Below are positions 1 to 7,543 of a stretch of DNA of 39,071 nt, piece by piece. The position numbers and the translations under genes were made by a program. The notes beneath the pieces were generated by a model. The model saw only the letters and a program-made list of their open reading frames with translations. It did not search any database and had not been told where the DNA came from. Origin of the DNA: Thermoanaerobacterales bacterium (GTDB lineage Bacteria; Bacillota; Desulfotomaculia; Desulfotomaculales; JASEER01); the NCBI GenBank assembly GCA_030019475.1, contig JASEER010000022.1:1-39071 (forward strand). Reading direction: 5' to 3'. Numbering within the stretch: position 1 is the stretch's first letter; each line of letters opens with the position of its first letter.

Positions 1-607
1 CAACCAGCCCGGCCAGGGACATCTGCCAGGTGACAGAGGTTACGGCCGCCTGCACACGGTCCAGGGAGAGGCCGACGAACCACATCCCGATAACCCGGCC
101 TGCCTCGTCCTTCAGCGGCATGTAGGCGGTGAGGTGGGGCACGCCGGCGACGTCAGCCTCCCCTAAATAGCTTTCGCCCTTCTTCAACACCGTTTCCACG
201 ACTTGGGGCGCCGCCTTGGTGCCGACCTTGCGGTTGCCTTTCTCGTCCTTGACCGTCGTGGCGACCCGGGTGTCGTCCTGGAAAACGGTCACCGCATCGC
301 CGGTCAGGGACGTAACGTTGTCCACGACGGCGAAGTTTTCGTTCATCACCGTATCGCCCTTGTAGAGCTTGCCGTCCTTAACCGCCCAGGGCCCGGGATA
401 CTGCTGATCGATAAGCGCGTAGCTTAACGCGAGGTCCTTCTTCAAGGATTCCTGGCTGGTCTCAAACATGTGACCGCGGGTAAGATACAGCGCGATACCC
501 AGCGAGACCGCAAGGGTCAACACGATGAGAAAGCCGACAGTAAAACGCACTATCTGCCGTAAAGACCACGTACGTTTCCTGCCGGTGTCGGGAGTTCCTG
601 TCTTCAT
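1..607 (-). CDS. methyl-accepting chemotaxis protein, N-terminal part
   Basis: Read from an ATG at 607 with a good ribosome site (TAAGGAGAG, about 12 bases upstream), the frame stays open to the window edge, giving about 202 residues of a longer protein. Residues 1-18 are basic and cytoplasmic, and residues 19-43 form one membrane helix. Residues 44 to about 185 look like an extracellular single-Cache sensor domain; the segment ending in GMWFVGLSL near residues 175-185 is typical of the Cache domains of chemoreceptors. A second hydrophobic stretch begins at the edge. The HAMP and signalling domains would lie outside the window, so a sensor kinase or diguanylate cyclase with the same sensor cannot be excluded. 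It lies 185 bases downstream of the riboswitch-controlled HD gene on the same strand and may be co-transcribed with it. The gap holds only the ribosome site and a 7-bp inverted repeat (AGAAGTG/CACTTCT). Confidence 0.72.
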   Translation of the reverse strand, partial: MKTGTPDTGRKRTWSLRQIVRFTVGFLIVLTLAVSLGIALYLTRGHMFETSQESLKKDLALSYALIDQQYPGPWAVKDGKLYKGDTVMNENFAVVDNVTSLTGDAVTVFQDDTRVATTVKDEKGNRKVGTKAAPQVVETVLKKGESYLGEADVAGVPHLTAYMPLKDEAGRVIGMWFVGLSLDRVQAAVTSVTWQMSLAGLV

Positions 608-792
608 GTCCTAATCTCACTCTCCTTACGCGAAAACCCGAAGCTGCAACCCCGACAACAGAAGTGCGCGGCCGGCTTGCTCACTTCTCCACGCCCGTGC
701 TTTCTTAACGATGCCCCCCAACACATTGCCGTCCGGCCCCGCCGCCTCCGGCCTCTCCATTTCGTGTTTGGTGTAGGCTCCGGACAGCTGAA

Positions 793-1470
793 TCACCTCC
801 CTTCCCTTCGTTTACCCTCGGCGGCCCGGACGTTGCCCGACAGAAGATCGACCATGCGGCAGCCATCGTAACCAGGGTGCCCGTTCTCCTCGCAGACGAT
901 GATTTTATGCCCCCACACCTCCAGGTGGACCCGGGCGCCGCGCCGGGTAATGGCGGCGGAAAGCCCGTCCACCAGCCGGACCAGGCGGTAGGCGGGTTTG
1001 AGCTCAGCCGGGAAGGTGCGGGGAAGCTCCTCTTCCTCATGGTGGTGGTAAAGGATCAGGGTGGCCACGGTGTCGCTGATGCGGTAGTCACGCGCGGCCA
1101 GGGCCGCGCTGCGGGCGGCATGCCGCCGGCCGTCCTCAAAAACGTCGGCGGGGCGTACGCGGTCCCCGACCGCCAGCCGTGGTTGGATCTTCCCCATATC
1201 GTGAAAGACGAGCGCTTCAACCAGGGGCCTTCGGTGAACGCCGATGCGGGTCGGGATCCCCTGTTGATCGAGATCCGCCAGAAGGTATAAGCAGTTGACA
1301 ACGTGCTGGTAACAGCCGTCCGCGATGACCCCGGTGACGACGATTTCACCGGTATGGGGCTGGTACTCGTCCGTGTATTCCGGGATGGACCGCAGGCGTT
1401 CTTCCAGCGCGCGGTCGGGGAAAAACAGGCGGGTTATGACAAGGTTGGGTTGCGCGGCGGGCGATGGCAT
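793..1470 (-). CDS. HD-domain phosphohydrolase-like protein under c-di-GMP riboswitch control
   Basis: The 225-residue protein has the layout of an HD-superfamily metal-dependent phosphohydrolase: His56 in QHVVN, the HD pair His90-Asp91 in VFHDMGKI, a downstream histidine near 117 and the triple histidine 142-144. Members cleave nucleotides or phosphodiesters; no HD-GYP signature is visible, so it should not be called a c-di-GMP phosphodiesterase. The ATG at 1470 is preceded by AGGAGG at about 13 bases, a slightly long spacing. A c-di-GMP-I aptamer and a terminator-like platform lie between 1517 and 1665 in the same orientation, so expression should respond to cellular c-di-GMP. The substrate is unknown. 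The chemoreceptor gene downstream may belong to the same transcript. Confidence 0.72.
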   Translation of the reverse strand: MPSPAAQPNLVITRLFFPDRALEERLRSIPEYTDEYQPHTGEIVVTGVIADGCYQHVVNCLYLLADLDQQGIPTRIGVHRRPLVEALVFHDMGKIQPRLAVGDRVRPADVFEDGRRHAARSAALAARDYRISDTVATLILYHHHEEEELPRTFPAELKPAYRLVRLVDGLSAAITRRGARVHLEVWGHKIIVCEENGHPGYDGCRMVDLLSGNVRAAEGKRREGR

Positions 1471-1516
1471 GGGACTCTGTTAACCTCCTGGTTATCCGTT
1501 TCACAAGGTTTGGCAT

Positions 1517-1584
1517 AAAAAAAGACCCATGCCGGGTACGGTGAGTCCGAAGATTGATAATGGGTTTTCGGCCTCCACCCGGCA
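1517..1584 (-). terminator. expression platform of the c-di-GMP riboswitch, intrinsic terminator with seven U
   Basis: Read on the minus strand, TGCCGGGT (1584-1577) can pair with ACCCGGCA (1537-1530), extended inward by GGAGGCCGAA/TTCGGACTC. Alternatively ACCCAT (1565-1560) can pair with ATGGGT (1530-1525), which abuts a run of seven U (1523-1517). The two pairings exclude each other, and the first also shares its 5' strand with aptamer helix P1, which is the standard logic of a transcription-terminating riboswitch. Confidence 0.75.
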
Positions 1585-1665
1585 ACTGGCTGGCATAGCG
1601 GTATTCCGCCTTAGCCCCTTTAGCTTTGCGCCGCCACCTTTCGGTGACTTTGCCTTGAGCGGGTT
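1577..1665 (-). promoter_or_regulatory. c-di-GMP-I (GEMM-I) riboswitch aptamer
   Basis: The minus strand carries the conserved blocks of the class I cyclic di-GMP aptamer in order. There is a P1 helix ACCCG (1664-1660) with CGGGT (1581-1577), then GGCAAAG, a P2 stem capped by a GAAA tetraloop (CACC-GAAA-GGTG), GGCGCAAAGCTA, GGGGCTAAGGC, a P3 stem, and AGCCAGTTGCCGG at the 3' side. The P1 3' strand is also the 5' strand of the long downstream hairpin, so ligand binding should shift transcription termination ahead of the HD-domain gene. Polarity (on or off) cannot be decided by eye. Confidence 0.9.
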
Positions 1666-1739
1666 TAGTCAAGCAACCTTCAGCTTGACTTCGACATTTA
1701 TTCACATTTTGTTAACAATATAGGAAGAATAAGATTTAG

Positions 1740-1981
1740 GCAAGGAGAGAAATACGTCATATACTGTCACAATACGGCGAAGGTGAAAGCATTAAAACCA
1801 TATTCAAGTGGGAAAGAAGTAGTACACTCTTCAAGGCGCATTACGGAGAAAAGTACGGCTTCTCCAGAAAGCTGAACCACCCCTTGTGGGAAACAACGGG
1901 CCTGGTCGTCAGACCAGGCCCGTTCACCCCGGTCCGGCTTCCTCGCCGGTCAACCGGTCCCAGCCCGCCAGGGCGAGGGTG
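1740..1981 (+). other. open frame without start codon, possible gene remnant
   Basis: The stretch between the riboswitch and the DUF4097-like operon is less GC-rich at its left side than its surroundings. One plus-strand frame runs from a TAG at 1737 to a TGA ending at 1981. Its first 50 codons read like a folded, basic and aromatic protein segment (for example FKAHYGEKYGFSRK), but there is no usable start codon and I recognise no family. It may be the tail of a lost gene or chance. Confidence 0.2.
1895..1924 (-). terminator. 13-bp perfect hairpin after the DUF4097-like operon
   Basis: AACGGGCCTGGTC (1895-1907), a four-base loop and GACCAGGCCCGTT (1912-1924) form a perfect 13-bp stem. It lies 92 bases past the last minus-strand stop of the operon at 2016. 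The following minus-strand bases (GTTTCCC) are only weakly T-rich, so it is a poor intrinsic terminator by sequence but the best candidate here. Confidence 0.45.
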
Positions 1982-2015
1982 ACCGGGGCCGGCGCCGGGA
2001 CCGCCGCGCCGGCCA

Positions 2016-3272
2016 TCATCTCAAGTCTTCTACCGTTGCGGAACGAAGGTAGATGTTGGACGCCTCCGTTTCGATGTCCACCCTGTACCGCCCGTTGCCG
2101 ACCCGGCCGGTGGCCTTCCGTCCCCCGTCACCCCATTCCACAATGGTCAGCGGCAGGTCGGTGACGATTCTCCCCGGCCCGGTTGCGGTGACGATCACCC
2201 CCGGCCTGCTTACGGCCGTAACCTGGTAACCCTCTCCCGTCAGGGGCAGCTCGTACAACACGTTGCTGCCGCTCTTGGCGGTCACCCGCGTATCGCCGCG
2301 GATGTCGCGCAGATTCACGTACAATTCCTGTCCGTCGACGGTCACCGGCCCGGCGATGTGCGCCGCGTCCAGGAGGCCGCTGCGTCCCTCGACCCTCACC
2401 GCTCCGGCGACGCGGTTGACCAGGAGCCGGCCGTCGAACTTCGCCTCCAGGTCGCCCCGGATGTTCTCCACGATCACGCCGCCGTCGTGGTTGTCCAGGG
2501 TCAGGTTCCCGTCGATGTCCGCGATGTAGCCGTCGTGGATGAAGGTTTGGTCCAGGACGACGTTGCCCTTTACGCCGGTAATCTCCAGGGTTGCGAAGCG
2601 GGGGCCGCCGCCGTAGACCTCGACACCCAGATCGCGTCGCAGCTTGGCTACGCGCAGTTCAGTTTCGAAGCGGTTGCCGCCGCCGTAGACCTTGACATCG
2701 CCCGTGATCCCGGTGATCCTGGCCGACCCGTTAAGGCCCAGGGTCAGTGCGCCGCACAGTCCCCGCGCCGTGATCTCTTCGCCGGTGCCGGCGATGTCCA
2801 CCGCCAGATGCGGCGGAACCTCCACCATGTAGTTGACCCGGATCCCGCGCACGCCCTCGTCCCTGACCCGGGGTTCCCGCAGCCGGAAGGTCAGCCGGCC
2901 GTCATCCATAACCTTTTCCACGGCCACCCGGGGGAGGTAGCGCGCCGCCTGCTCCGGCCGGTCGGCGTAGACGACGATCTCGTAGCCGAGCCGGATCTCG
3001 TCGCCCGCCGCACCCCTGAGTTCCACGCGCCCCCCGGGTTCCGGGAAACAGACGGTTTCAACCCCGGCGGTACGGTGAGTGATGGATCCGGTCCGCGCCC
3101 GGTGCGCTACCCCGTCCCCGATGGAGTAGTCCTGCGCCTCTTCGTCGAACACCCGGTGCAGGTAGTCGCCGAAGACCCCCTGGGGGCCGTGGGCCACGAA
3201 ATCCTGGACCGCGAAAAACGCCAGCGCCGCGAGGACAGCGATGAATACGGTTTTCGTCCACGGTTTGCCCAC
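2016..3272 (-). CDS. membrane-anchored DUF4097-like beta-repeat protein
   Basis: The 418-residue protein has one N-terminal membrane segment (about residues 6-25) and then a long extracytoplasmic region of repeated short beta strands. Turns such as TGDVKVYGGG, KGNVVLDQT, DGNLTLDNHDG and RGDLEAKFDG resemble the DUF4097/putative adhesin beta-helix fold. It is the last gene of the GntR-ATPase-permease operon, starting three bases after the permease stop, so co-translation is likely. DUF4097 proteins are often found with ABC or sensor genes of the cell envelope stress type, and a role in sensing or scaffolding at the cell surface is an inference. No catalytic motif is visible. Confidence 0.65.
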   Translation of the reverse strand: MGKPWTKTVFIAVLAALAFFAVQDFVAHGPQGVFGDYLHRVFDEEAQDYSIGDGVAHRARTGSITHRTAGVETVCFPEPGGRVELRGAAGDEIRLGYEIVVYADRPEQAARYLPRVAVEKVMDDGRLTFRLREPRVRDEGVRGIRVNYMVEVPPHLAVDIAGTGEEITARGLCGALTLGLNGSARITGITGDVKVYGGGNRFETELRVAKLRRDLGVEVYGGGPRFATLEITGVKGNVVLDQTFIHDGYIADIDGNLTLDNHDGGVIVENIRGDLEAKFDGRLLVNRVAGAVRVEGRSGLLDAAHIAGPVTVDGQELYVNLRDIRGDTRVTAKSGSNVLYELPLTGEGYQVTAVSRPGVIVTATGPGRIVTDLPLTIVEWGDGGRKATGRVGNGRYRVDIETEASNIYLRSATVEDLR

Positions 3273-3275
3273 TTC

Positions 3276-4016
3276 TTACACCTCCACTTCCCGTTCCAGG
3301 AACCACCCGTTGAGAGCGAAAAGACCGGCCGTCAGGAATAAAACGGCGGCGATGGGCGCGGTGTTCACCGTGGACGTGCTGACCTGGGCCACATTCTCCC
3401 CGACCATGTTCACGGTCCGCAGGGTGACGTCCGGCACCCAATGAAACAGGGGACTGAGCAGGGCGCCCAGCCGGAACATCAGCCAGGAGGCGACGAAGAA
3501 GGCCGTGCCGGACGCCGGACCCCGGAAGCGGGGGACCATCCGGCCCGCCAGGAAGGTGAACTGCCCCACCACCACCGCCACAACCGTGAACAGCCAGTAG
3601 CCGACGCACAACCAGAACGGCGCCGTCCACGCGTAAGGGCCGACGGCCAGTTCCCGCACCGCCCCGGGGGCGACCAGCGCGAGACCGGCGACACACAACA
3701 GGCTCAGGGCGGTGAAGCCGATCTGTACGGCCAGCGCCTTGGCCCCGATGGTCGTCCAGCCGCGCAGGGGAAGCGAGAGCAGAAGCTGAGAGGTATTCGT
3801 GTTCCACTCCACGTGCAGGCCGTAGTAGGCCGTCCCCGCCGCCCAGACCGGCAACAGCAACAGAGGCATGAAACCGTAAGATGCGATGTCATGTGGCCCC
3901 CAGACGCCCGCCCGGGACGCCAGGAAGAGGTACCAGACCACCGCCGGGACCGCGAAGACCCCGGCCGGCAGGGCGGAGGCCCTGATCTCCTTCATCAACA
4001 ACCGCCGGAACGCCAT
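3276..4016 (-). CDS. ABC-2 type transporter permease
   Basis: A 246-residue hydrophobic protein with about six membrane helices (roughly residues 13-33, 47-67, 95-120, 133-155, 170-190 and 220-240) and a short basic N-terminus (MAFRRLLMKEIRAS), as in ABC-2 family permeases. It begins directly after the stop of the upstream ATPase gene and is followed three bases later by the DUF4097-like gene. With the ATPase it should form a transporter whose substrate is unknown. Permeases linked to YtrA-type regulators in Bacillus respond to cell-wall antibiotics, but that role is not shown here. Confidence 0.8.
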   Translation of the reverse strand: MAFRRLLMKEIRASALPAGVFAVPAVVWYLFLASRAGVWGPHDIASYGFMPLLLLPVWAAGTAYYGLHVEWNTNTSQLLLSLPLRGWTTIGAKALAVQIGFTALSLLCVAGLALVAPGAVRELAVGPYAWTAPFWLCVGYWLFTVVAVVVGQFTFLAGRMVPRFRGPASGTAFFVASWLMFRLGALLSPLFHWVPDVTLRTVNMVGENVAQVSTSTVNTAPIAAVLFLTAGLFALNGWFLEREVEV

Positions 4017-4730
4017 CTACGCATACACCCTCTCCCACAGGTCTTGAATGGAGCAGCCGTGACCGGCGCGCAGGTTTTCCGCCGCCCCGTACAGGGCCAC
4101 TCGCCCCTCACGCAGGAACAGCACCCGGTCGAACAGGCCCTCCGCCTCGGCGACCGCGTGCGTCGCGAGAATGACCGTCTGTTCGCCGAGGCGGTACTCG
4201 CCGACGATGGCGCTGAGAATCCTGGCCCGCGATGGGGGATCGATGCCCGAGAGCGGTTCGTCCAGCAGGACCAGGGGCGCGCGGCGGGCCAGGGCCAGGA
4301 CCAGCTTCAGGCGGGCGCGCTGCCCCTTCGAGAGGTCCCCCACCCGCTGCGCCGCGTCCAGCTCCATGGCGCCGAGGAGTTCCGCCGCCCGCCCGGCATC
4401 CCAGTCGGCATAAAAGGCCGACACGAAATCCAGCGTCTCCCGCACCGTCATCCAGGCGTAGAGGTGGTCGATCTCCGGCAGATAGGCGACCAGCGCCCTG
4501 GTGGCGGCCGAAGGCGGCCGCCCGTCGATCAGCACCCGGCCGGCCGTGGGCCGGACGAGACCGGCGATGCTTTTCAGCAGGGTGGATTTCCCGCTGCCGT
4601 TCGGGCCGAGCAGTCCCAGGATCAGTCCCCTTTCGATTCTCAGGTCCACCCCGTTGAGGGCGCGGGCGCGGAAGTACGTTTTGCAGAGTCCGTCTATCTC
4701 AACGATGCAACCGTTATCTGACACCGGCAT
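4017..4730 (-). CDS. ABC transporter ATP-binding protein
   Basis: The product of 237 residues contains Walker A (GPNGSGKS, about residues 42-49), the ABC signature LSKGQ (about 133-137), Walker B LVLLDEP (about 153-159), a D-loop (SGIDP) and an H-loop histidine in ILATH. The frame is open further upstream, but the ATG at 4730 is preferred because GAGAGGGGTG stands just before it and homologous proteins begin close to this point. It overlaps the 3' end of the gntR gene by 17 bases, which suggests translational coupling. It energises the permease encoded next. Confidence 0.88.
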   Translation of the reverse strand: MPVSDNGCIVEIDGLCKTYFRARALNGVDLRIERGLILGLLGPNGSGKSTLLKSIAGLVRPTAGRVLIDGRPPSAATRALVAYLPEIDHLYAWMTVRETLDFVSAFYADWDAGRAAELLGAMELDAAQRVGDLSKGQRARLKLVLALARRAPLVLLDEPLSGIDPPSRARILSAIVGEYRLGEQTVILATHAVAEAEGLFDRVLFLREGRVALYGAAENLRAGHGCSIQDLWERVYA

Positions 4731-5106
4731 CACCCCTCTCCGTCTTGTCGGCCAGGGCGTCCTCCACAAGCCGCCGGATCTCATCCGGACCGAAGCCCAG
4801 CGCGGACATCTCCTTTACGAAAGCCTCCAGAGCTTCGCCGGCCATTTCGTTCCGCATCCGCTCCACCAGTCCCGGGTCCCCCCGGATGAAGGTTCCCTGC
4901 CCTCTCAGCGTTTCGGTCAGCCCGCTGCGTTCCATCTCCTGAAAGGCCCTCTGCACCGTGTTCGGGTTGACCCTGGCCTGCTGGGCCAGTTCCCGCAGCG
5001 AGGGGATCCTGTCGCCCGGCGCCAGCTCGCCCCGGGCCACCGCCCGCTTGATCTCGTCCACGATCTGCAGGTAGATGGGCTTCGTAAGATCAAAGTCCAG
5101 CCGCAC
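4714..5106 (-). CDS. GntR-family (YtrA-type) transcriptional regulator
   Basis: This regulator of 130 residues has an N-terminal winged helix of the GntR family (TKPIYLQIVDEIKR, then RIPSLRELAQ and VNPNTVQRAFQEME) and only a short helical C-terminal part. That is the architecture of the YtrA subfamily, which controls neighbouring ABC transporters. The start chosen is the GTG at 5106, which has AAGGAGG six bases upstream; the longer frame from 5139 would begin inside the operator. It is the first gene of the four-gene operon ending at 2016, preceded by a near-consensus promoter and two TAGTGCACTA boxes, so autorepression is very likely. Confidence 0.88.
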   Translation of the reverse strand: MRLDFDLTKPIYLQIVDEIKRAVARGELAPGDRIPSLRELAQQARVNPNTVQRAFQEMERSGLTETLRGQGTFIRGDPGLVERMRNEMAGEALEAFVKEMSALGFGPDEIRRLVEDALADKTERGDAGVR

Positions 5107-5136
5107 GGCCAACCTCCTTTCGCCTTGTCGGGGTGA

Positions 5137-5166
5137 CATAGTGCACTACATCCCTAGTGCACTATG
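5137..5166 (-). promoter_or_regulatory. dyad operator for the YtrA-type regulator
   Basis: Two copies of the perfect palindrome TAGTGCACTA lie at 5139-5148 and 5155-5164, and together they form a larger dyad with outer arms CATAGTGCACTA and TAGTGCACTATG. The site overlaps the predicted transcription start, just downstream of the -10 box, where a bound GntR dimer pair would block transcription. Confidence 0.75.
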
Positions 5167-5196
5167 AGTATAGAACGGCCGGCTCCGGCATGTCAA
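5167..5196 (-). promoter_or_regulatory. sigma-A type promoter of the gntR-ABC-DUF4097 operon
   Basis: On the minus strand TTGACA (5196-5191) and TATACT (5172-5167) are separated by 18 bases, directly upstream of the dyad operator. Confidence 0.75.
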
Positions 5197-5319
5197 TACG
5201 GTAATGTGAATTCTGACTGATTTCTCCGGGGAGAGCGCACGGGCGCGCCGGGCTGAACGTTCTTCCTCATCGCCGCCGGGCGGCGGTGAGGATCGGTTTC
5301 CAGGCCCCTGATTTCCGCT

Positions 5320-5385
5320 CCGAATACATTCCCCTGCCTGTCAACCGCCACGAGGTACCCTCTGGGCGTTTCGGTATCATTGCGA
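5320..5385 (-). pseudogene. fragment homologous to the propeller protein gene at 10064-12202
   Basis: A minus-strand frame reads NDTETPRGYLVAVDRQGNV, against NDTETSRGYIVAVDGQDNV in the intact protein. At DNA level 51 bases (about 5334-5384) match 10331-10381 with five differences. The similarity stops abruptly on both sides and there is no start codon, so this is a leftover of a paralogue or of a recombination event. The rest of the 360-base gap between the gntR gene and the next gene holds the gntR promoter and operator on one side and a plus-strand promoter on the other. Confidence 0.7.
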
Positions 5386-5402
5386 CACCTCGCTGCCGGT
5401 GC

Positions 5403-5432
5403 TTGACTCTGAAGGATCGCGTTCCATAAACT
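5403..5432 (+). promoter_or_regulatory. sigma-A type promoter for the small gene and nucleotidyltransferase remnant
   Basis: TTGACT (5403-5408) and TAAACT (5427-5432) with an 18-base spacer stand 36 bases ahead of the GTG at 5468. Confidence 0.55.
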
Positions 5433-5467
5433 AGAAGTGACTCGTGGTCGGCAAGGGGGGTTTTTGT

Positions 5468-5728
5468 GTGTACGTAATCGAAAACACTATCAATGCCCAA
5501 ACACGGAACCGGTTGAGCGAAAAGGAACTGGCGGAAATGATCCGCCGCTTGCGGTTTCCGCCGGAGTTTTGTGTCCAGGTGTATAACTTCTTTACCGATG
5601 TACCTCTCCGTGCCGTGGGCGAGTTCCTGGAGCGGCACGACATCCCCCTGGAAACGCTCAAGACATACTACGAAGCCCACGTCAGATCGGCCTATCCCAA
5701 TCCGGAACTGGAGGAGATCTTCGCGTGA
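5468..5728 (+). CDS. small hypothetical protein upstream of an AbiEii-type gene, possible antitoxin
   Basis: The 86-residue product is acidic and apparently all-helical, with no membrane segment and no motif I can name. The GTG at 5468 is chosen because AAGGGGGG (5453-5460) stands seven bases before it; the frame stays open to a further GTG at 5444. The stop overlaps the start of the following nucleotidyltransferase-like gene by four bases, which is how two-gene toxin-antitoxin or abortive-infection units are often built. This makes it a candidate partner or antitoxin, by position only. The following gene is damaged, so the pair may no longer be functional. Confidence 0.6.
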   Translation: MYVIENTINAQTRNRLSEKELAEMIRRLRFPPEFCVQVYNFFTDVPLRAVGEFLERHDIPLETLKTYYEAHVRSAYPNPELEEIFA

Positions 5729-6262
5729 CCGCAAGCCGGATCTGGGAGGGGCTCTTCATCAGGGCGCTGGAAATCCTGGATGCCGCCGGGATCCCCCGGG
5801 ACGAATGGACCTTCGGCGGCGGAACGGCCCTGGCCTTGCGGTACCGCCATCGGGAAAGCAGGGACGTGGACGTCTTTCTGACCGACGCTCAGTACCTGGT
5901 CCGGGCAACCCCCCGACTGAATCGTACCGTGGCGGAGATCGCTCCCGAGTACGAGGAGGCGGCGACCTTTCTGAAGCTTTTCTTCCCCGAGGGGGAGGTC
6001 GATCTCATCGTCGCACCCCATCTGACACCCGATTACTTCGCGATGAAACCTTTTACACCTTGCACCCGACCTGCTCGGCTCCCGGCTCGCATCCCTTGAA
6101 CGGAGATGGAGCAGGCTCCGGGAACTGTACCCGGCGGAGGTGGTGCACCTGGCGATTACCGATGACGCGCTTCGCCGGAGTGCCCCTGCGATCTTCGAGG
6201 AATTCCTCGGATGGCTCAAGACGAAGCCGCTTCCGCCCAGGCGAAGTCGGGGAGCGGGATGA
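5725..6262 (+). pseudogene. AbiEii/DUF1814-type nucleotidyltransferase, frameshifted and internally deleted
   Basis: The first frame (5725-6099, GTG start after GGAGGAG) carries the nucleotidyltransferase core: GGGTALALRYRHRESRDVDV with the paired aspartates, and the later acidic residue in EVDLIVAP. Around 6040-6070 the similarity shifts to another frame, which reads DLLGSRLASLERRW and later APAIFEEFLGWLK to a TGA at 6262. This second part looks like the C-terminal helices of the same family. The central region of the family is missing, so a deletion with a frameshift is the simplest explanation. Intact members transfer nucleotides, and AbiEii is the toxin of the AbiE phage-defence pair. A sequencing error could cause the shift but not the missing middle. 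Confidence 0.7.
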
Positions 6263-6331
6263 TCGGTGTCCCCCTGGTTTTCACTGCCGGGTAGCTTCTC
6301 CGGCCGTGCCGGTTCAGATGTTCGCACCGGC

Positions 6332-7543
6332 TCAGATCGGTTTTCTCATCACCACCGCCGAGAGCGGGCAGGTTTCCCGGAATTCCCGGGACTCCCGTAC
6401 CGCCGCGGGAACGTCCTCCCGCCGCACCTCCGTGAAGCCCAGGCGCGCCAGATATTCCCGGTCGGTGACGGTGAGGAGATAGACCTCGTGCGCCCCGCGC
6501 TCCCGCGCCGACTCCAGGGCGCGCGCCACCAGCCGCCGTCCCAAACCCCGGCCCCTTTCCGGCGGGGCGACCGCCAGGGAGCGCAGCAGGGCGAACGGGC
6601 CGTAGTATTCGAGGCCCACGACGCCGATGACGTGCGGCGCCCGGGCTACGAAGAAACCGGCCAGGTCCGCGGGGATGCCAATCGTGGTGAGACCGGCCTC
6701 CTGCAGCAGGGCGACGGCCTGCTCCCTGTCCTCCGGGATGGCGGCGGTGAGGGCCGGTTTCCGGGCGCGGACCAGGGCGCTGACCAGGGCCCCGCCATAG
6801 GGTGCGAGTTCCCGCCTCATCTCTTCCGTGAGGGCCGCGGCCGGCATATCCTCCAGACCGTAAGCGCGGGTCGTCTCCAGTTCGACGTTCAGGAACCCGG
6901 CCCGCGCCAGCGCCTCGCGGTATTCGGCCTCCGTCAGGGCGCCGGCGACGCACCCGGCCCACAGTTCGGCGTGCCGCCGCAGCCATTCCGGGACCTCCTT
7001 CCGCCATACCATGTCGGAGACCGCCAGCCGGCCGCCCGGCTTGAGCACCCGGCAGGCTTCGGCGAGCACCCTCGCTTTGTCCGCGGCCAGGTTGATGACA
7101 CAGTTGGAGATGACGACGTCCACGCTGTCGTCCGGCAGGGGAATACTCTCCATCTCGCCCTTGATGAACGCGGCGTTTTCGATCCCGCTCTTGCGCCGGT
7201 TCTCCCGCGCCAGGGCCAGCATTTCGTCGGTCATGTCCAGGCCGTAGACCTTCCCCTCCGGCCCGACCCGGCGGGCGGCCAGCAGGACGTCAAGCCCGGC
7301 GCCGCTGCCCAGGTCGAGGACCGTCTCTCCCGGCCGCAGTTCAGCCGGGGCGACGGGATTCCCGCAGCCCAGGGATGTCTGGAGCATTTGCAGCGGCAGG
7401 CCCGCGATTTCCTCCGGGGCGTAGTCCCCGCCGCAGCCGCAGCCGCCGGCGGCCGAAGAGCAGCAGCCTTCCGGCGCCCCGGCGCGGGCGGCCCGCGCGA
7501 TGCCGGCGTACTTTTCGCGGACCGCTTCCTTGATTTCACTCAC
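6332..7543 (-). CDS. arsM: arsenite methyltransferase fused to a GNAT acetyltransferase (ArsM-ArsN2-like)
   Basis: The protein of 403 residues has two parts. Residues 1 to about 265 are an ArsM-type SAM methyltransferase: Cys-rich N-terminus (Cys27-28, 35, 37), GCGNP with Cys60, SAM motif DLGSGAG (77-83), GLDMTDEM, Cys148 in SNCVINL and Cys198 in WAGCVAGAL. Those last three match the arsenic-binding cysteines known in the family. Residues about 268-403 are a GNAT domain with the acetyl-CoA loop [11 protein letters not shown] and a C-terminus ([12 protein letters not shown]) like that of arsenic-linked ArsN proteins. The GTG at 7543 follows AAAGGAGG, and overlaps the upstream marR gene by eight bases. 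It should turn As(III) into methylated arsenic; the GNAT role is less certain. Confidence 0.88.
   Translation of the reverse strand: MSEIKEAVREKYAGIARAARAGAPEGCCSSAAGGCGCGGDYAPEEIAGLPLQMLQTSLGCGNPVAPAELRPGETVLDLGSGAGLDVLLAARRVGPEGKVYGLDMTDEMLALARENRRKSGIENAAFIKGEMESIPLPDDSVDVVISNCVINLAADKARVLAEACRVLKPGGRLAVSDMVWRKEVPEWLRRHAELWAGCVAGALTEAEYREALARAGFLNVELETTRAYGLEDMPAAALTEEMRRELAPYGGALVSALVRARKPALTAAIPEDREQAVALLQEAGLTTIGIPADLAGFFVARAPHVIGVVGLEYYGPFALLRSLAVAPPERGRGLGRRLVARALESARERGAHEVYLLTVTDREYLARLGFTEVRREDVPAAVRESREFRETCPLSAVVMRKPI

Noticed and set aside
793-1470. HD-GYP c-di-GMP phosphodiesterase
   Set aside because: The protein has the HD pair but no GYP motif, so only a general HD-family call is supported.
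2358-4721. Long plus-strand frames over the DUF4097-ABC operon
   Set aside because: Antisense to the permease, ATPase and beta-repeat genes, with compositions rich in Arg, Pro and Gly and no motif.
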